Below are positions 5,641 to 7,286 of a DNA stretch of 7,286 nt, piece by piece. Position 1 is the first letter of the stretch, and each line of letters opens with the position of its first letter. Both the position numbers and the translations under genes were made by a program. The notes beneath the pieces were generated by a model. It had not been told where the DNA came from and made no database searches. It worked only from the letters and a program-made list of their open reading frames with translations. The stretch is from Nitrospira sp. (GTDB taxonomy: Bacteria; Nitrospirota; Thermodesulfovibrionia; Thermodesulfovibrionales; SM23-35): contig VGWZ01000097.1 in the NCBI GenBank assembly GCA_016873595.1, positions 1 to 7,286 of the forward strand. The letters run 5' to 3'.

Positions 5641-7038
5641 ATGACCTCCATGGAACTTCTTAAAAAAGCAAAAAGAACAATCAAAAAGCATTCTATGCTC
5701 TATGGGAAAGAGAGAGTGTTGATCGGTCTTTCAGGCGGGCCGGATTCGGTATGCCTCCTCCATGTTCTTCATAAACTCAAGGATGACTTCAGGCTTGATC
5801 TCCATGCCCTCTACATTGACCATGGCCTGAGACCAGAGGAAGTGCCTGTGGAAATTAAATTTTGTGAAAATCTATGTGAAAATCTCAAAGTACCTTTTAT
5901 TACGAAATCCATTGATGTGAAGTCCTATGCGGAAAGTCGGGGGATGAACAGGCAGGAAGCTGCGAGAGCATTACGGTATATGGTTTTTGAGGAAACAGCT
6001 TACATGATAAATGCACAGAGAATTGCATTAGGTCATACAGCAGATGATCAGGCAGAAACGCTCCTGATGCGACTTTTTAGAGGCTCAGGCCCTACAGGCC
6101 TTTCCGCGATCCCTCCAATCAGAGGGATAATCATCAGGCCACTCATTGAGATTGAGAGACGTGAGATTGAGAGATTTTTTGAAGAGGAGAAGATTGATTT
6201 TATTGTTGATTCATCGAATCTCAGAAAAGACTATCTGCGAAACAAAATAAGATTTTCGTTCATACCAATGCTTAAAGAATATAACCCTACTGTTATTGAT
6301 ACACTTTCGAGAACTGCGGCAATCTTCAGAGAAGAAGATAAATATCTTGAAATTATTGTTGCGAAAACAATGATGAGACTTATAAGCAGTAAAACTAATG
6401 CCCGTATTGAATTCTTCCTTTCCCCGGTTGAAGTTATGGACAAGGTACTCCTGAGAAGGGTTTTACGGAAGGCGATAGATGAGACAAAAGGCCTTCGTGG
6501 AATAAACTTTACTCATATAGAAGACATCATTGACCTCATTAAAAATGGCAAAGCCGGTGATAGAATCTATCTCCCAAAGGGCATAAGGGCGATAAAAGAA
6601 TATTCAACCTTTGTCCTTACATCAGAGCCTTCTGTTAAGCTCAACACTTATGTTTTTGAAATTCCTGGCGAGGTCATTCTCAAAGAAGCCGGGATTTCAA
6701 TCAAGGCTTCTATAGTCGAGAAAGATGCTAAACTTAAGATCGATGAGCCTGGACTCTGGACTGCGTATGGTATCTTTGATGCAGACAGATTGATCTTTCC
6801 TCTCACCGTGAGACCAAGAAAGACGGGTGACTTTTTTTACCCGCTCGGTTTTGGCAGAAGGAAGAAACTCCAGGATTTTTTTGTTGATGAAAAAGTACCG
6901 AGGGATGAACGTGACAGGGTCCCATTAATACTATCAGGGGATGATATTGTCTGGGTTGTAGGACACAGGGGAGATGAGAGATTCAGGGTGAAGGAAGAAA
7001 CAAAGAGAGTTTTAAGAGCAGTGGTGAGAAAGATCTGA
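5641..7038 (+). CDS. tilS: tRNA(Ile)-lysidine synthetase
   Basis: TilS ligates lysine to C34 of tRNA-Ile2(CAU) using ATP, switching its decoding from AUG to AUA and its charging from Met to Ile. The N-terminal PP-loop ATPase domain has SGGPDS at residues 31-36, then YIDHGLRPEE and GHTADDQAETLLMRLFRGSGPTG, the family signature. A linker with LRNKIRFSFIPMLKEYNP leads into the TilS substrate-binding domain. The C-terminal domain (RPRKTGDFFYPLGF, KKLQDFFVDEKVPRDERDRVPL, VVGHRGDERF) is complete, making this the long, three-domain form. The start is uncertain: the frame is open from a TTG at 5626, with ATGs at 5641 and 5650, and none has a clear Shine-Dalgarno. ATG 5650 (MELLKKAKRTIKK) looks most family-like and 5641 is a compromise. 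It follows nrdR almost without a gap. Confidence 0.96.
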   Translation: MTSMELLKKAKRTIKKHSMLYGKERVLIGLSGGPDSVCLLHVLHKLKDDFRLDLHALYIDHGLRPEEVPVEIKFCENLCENLKVPFITKSIDVKSYAESRGMNRQEAARALRYMVFEETAYMINAQRIALGHTADDQAETLLMRLFRGSGPTGLSAIPPIRGIIIRPLIEIERREIERFFEEEKIDFIVDSSNLRKDYLRNKIRFSFIPMLKEYNPTVIDTLSRTAAIFREEDKYLEIIVAKTMMRLISSKTNARIEFFLSPVEVMDKVLLRRVLRKAIDETKGLRGINFTHIEDIIDLIKNGKAGDRIYLPKGIRAIKEYSTFVLTSEPSVKLNTYVFEIPGEVILKEAGISIKASIVEKDAKLKIDEPGLWTAYGIFDADRLIFPLTVRPRKTGDFFYPLGFGRRKKLQDFFVDEKVPRDERDRVPLILSGDDIVWVVGHRGDERFRVKEETKRVLRAVVRKI

Positions 7039-7060
7039 GATTAGTTAATAGAGCCTGTCA

Positions 7061-7114
7061 AGACATTTAAAAATGTAACTTTGTAAGGTATTGTTGAGAC
7101 ATCTAAGATGTAAC
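7061..7114. repeat. Two tandem palindromic repeats, possible insertion-element end
   Basis: AGACATTTAAAAATGTAAC (7061-7079) and AGACATCTAAGATGTAAC (7097-7114) are near-identical, spaced 36 bases start to start. Each has a palindromic core: ACATTT/AAATGT and ACATC/GATGT. Repeated palindromic sites beside the 3' end of a broken reading frame resemble subterminal transposase-binding sites of an insertion sequence, with an outer edge perhaps near TGTCAAG at 7056. A regulatory operator pair is the alternative. Confidence 0.45.
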
Positions 7115-7123
7115 CCTGCATGA

Positions 7124-7284
7124 TTACCTTTTCTTCTCCTGTTTTGAATCCTTGACATAGACTACAAGTCCTGGAAAGATTTGTGACAAGGTTTGAAACG
7201 TTTCCTTTTCTACTTTTGTTAGAGGTCTTGGGATATTCTGTGCAGTCTTTTCATCTCTTCTATTTTGTTAGGATCCCCTTGCTT
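7124..7284 (-). pseudogene. Fragmented reading frame at the window edge, unidentified
   Basis: Two minus-strand frames look protein-like but are broken. One enters from the window edge (7284-7219) and reads KQGDPNKIEEMKRLHRISQDL before a TAA. A second, in another frame (7267-7124, 48 codons including the stop), contains IPRPLTKVEKETFQTL and then SQIFPGLVVYVKDSKQEKKR before its TAA, with no ATG. Together they could be the C-terminus of one protein split by a frameshift. The repeats just beyond the stop suggest a decayed transposase, but I do not recognise the family. Chance open frames cannot be excluded. Confidence 0.3.
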
Positions 7285-7286
7285 TG

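Overview
The window looks like chromosomal DNA from a moderately AT-rich Gram-negative bacterium. A type A RNase P RNA, a GH57 alpha-glucan enzyme, a GTCATTCC-ended palindromic intergenic repeat and an rpiB-glyA-nrdR-tilS run suggest a Nitrospirota-like or deltaproteobacterial-grade lineage. This assignment is inferred from gene content and style, not from a database match.

Layout: (1) Bases 1-576 hold the 3' end of a GH57/DUF1957 alpha-glucan branching enzyme-like gene on the plus strand. (2) Bases 577-784 are a convergent intergenic gap carrying a palindromic repeat element at 604-713. (3) Bases 785-3225 run on the minus strand. In transcription order they are a CAU-anticodon tRNA, a hairpin, a coiled-coil plus zinc-ribbon protein (COG1579 type), the RNase P RNA rnpB, and a LysR-type regulator. 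(4) Bases 3226-3395 form a divergent AT-rich spacer. (5) Bases 3396-7038 are a tight plus-strand operon: rpiB, glyA (overlapping rpiB by 11 bp), nrdR and tilS. (6) Bases 7039-7286 hold two tandem palindromic repeats and fragments of a broken minus-strand reading frame, resembling the end of a decayed insertion element.

Functionally, rpiB and glyA supply pentose phosphate and one-carbon metabolism, and nrdR controls ribonucleotide reductase genes, a plausible nucleotide-supply theme. tilS makes the lysidine of tRNA-Ile2(CAU). The window also holds a CAU tRNA whose acceptor stem has the C4-G69 and C5-G68 pairs associated with TilS substrates, plus the RNA subunit of RNase P, which trims tRNA 5' ends.

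Most of the region is ordinary housekeeping DNA. The most unusual feature is in rnpB: the P3 stem appears to be split by an insert of about 60 nt that folds on itself. Part of that insert recurs (21 of 25 bases) between the tRNA and the zinc-ribbon gene, suggesting a dispersed repeat inserted into an essential ribozyme. No clearly new protein system was seen.
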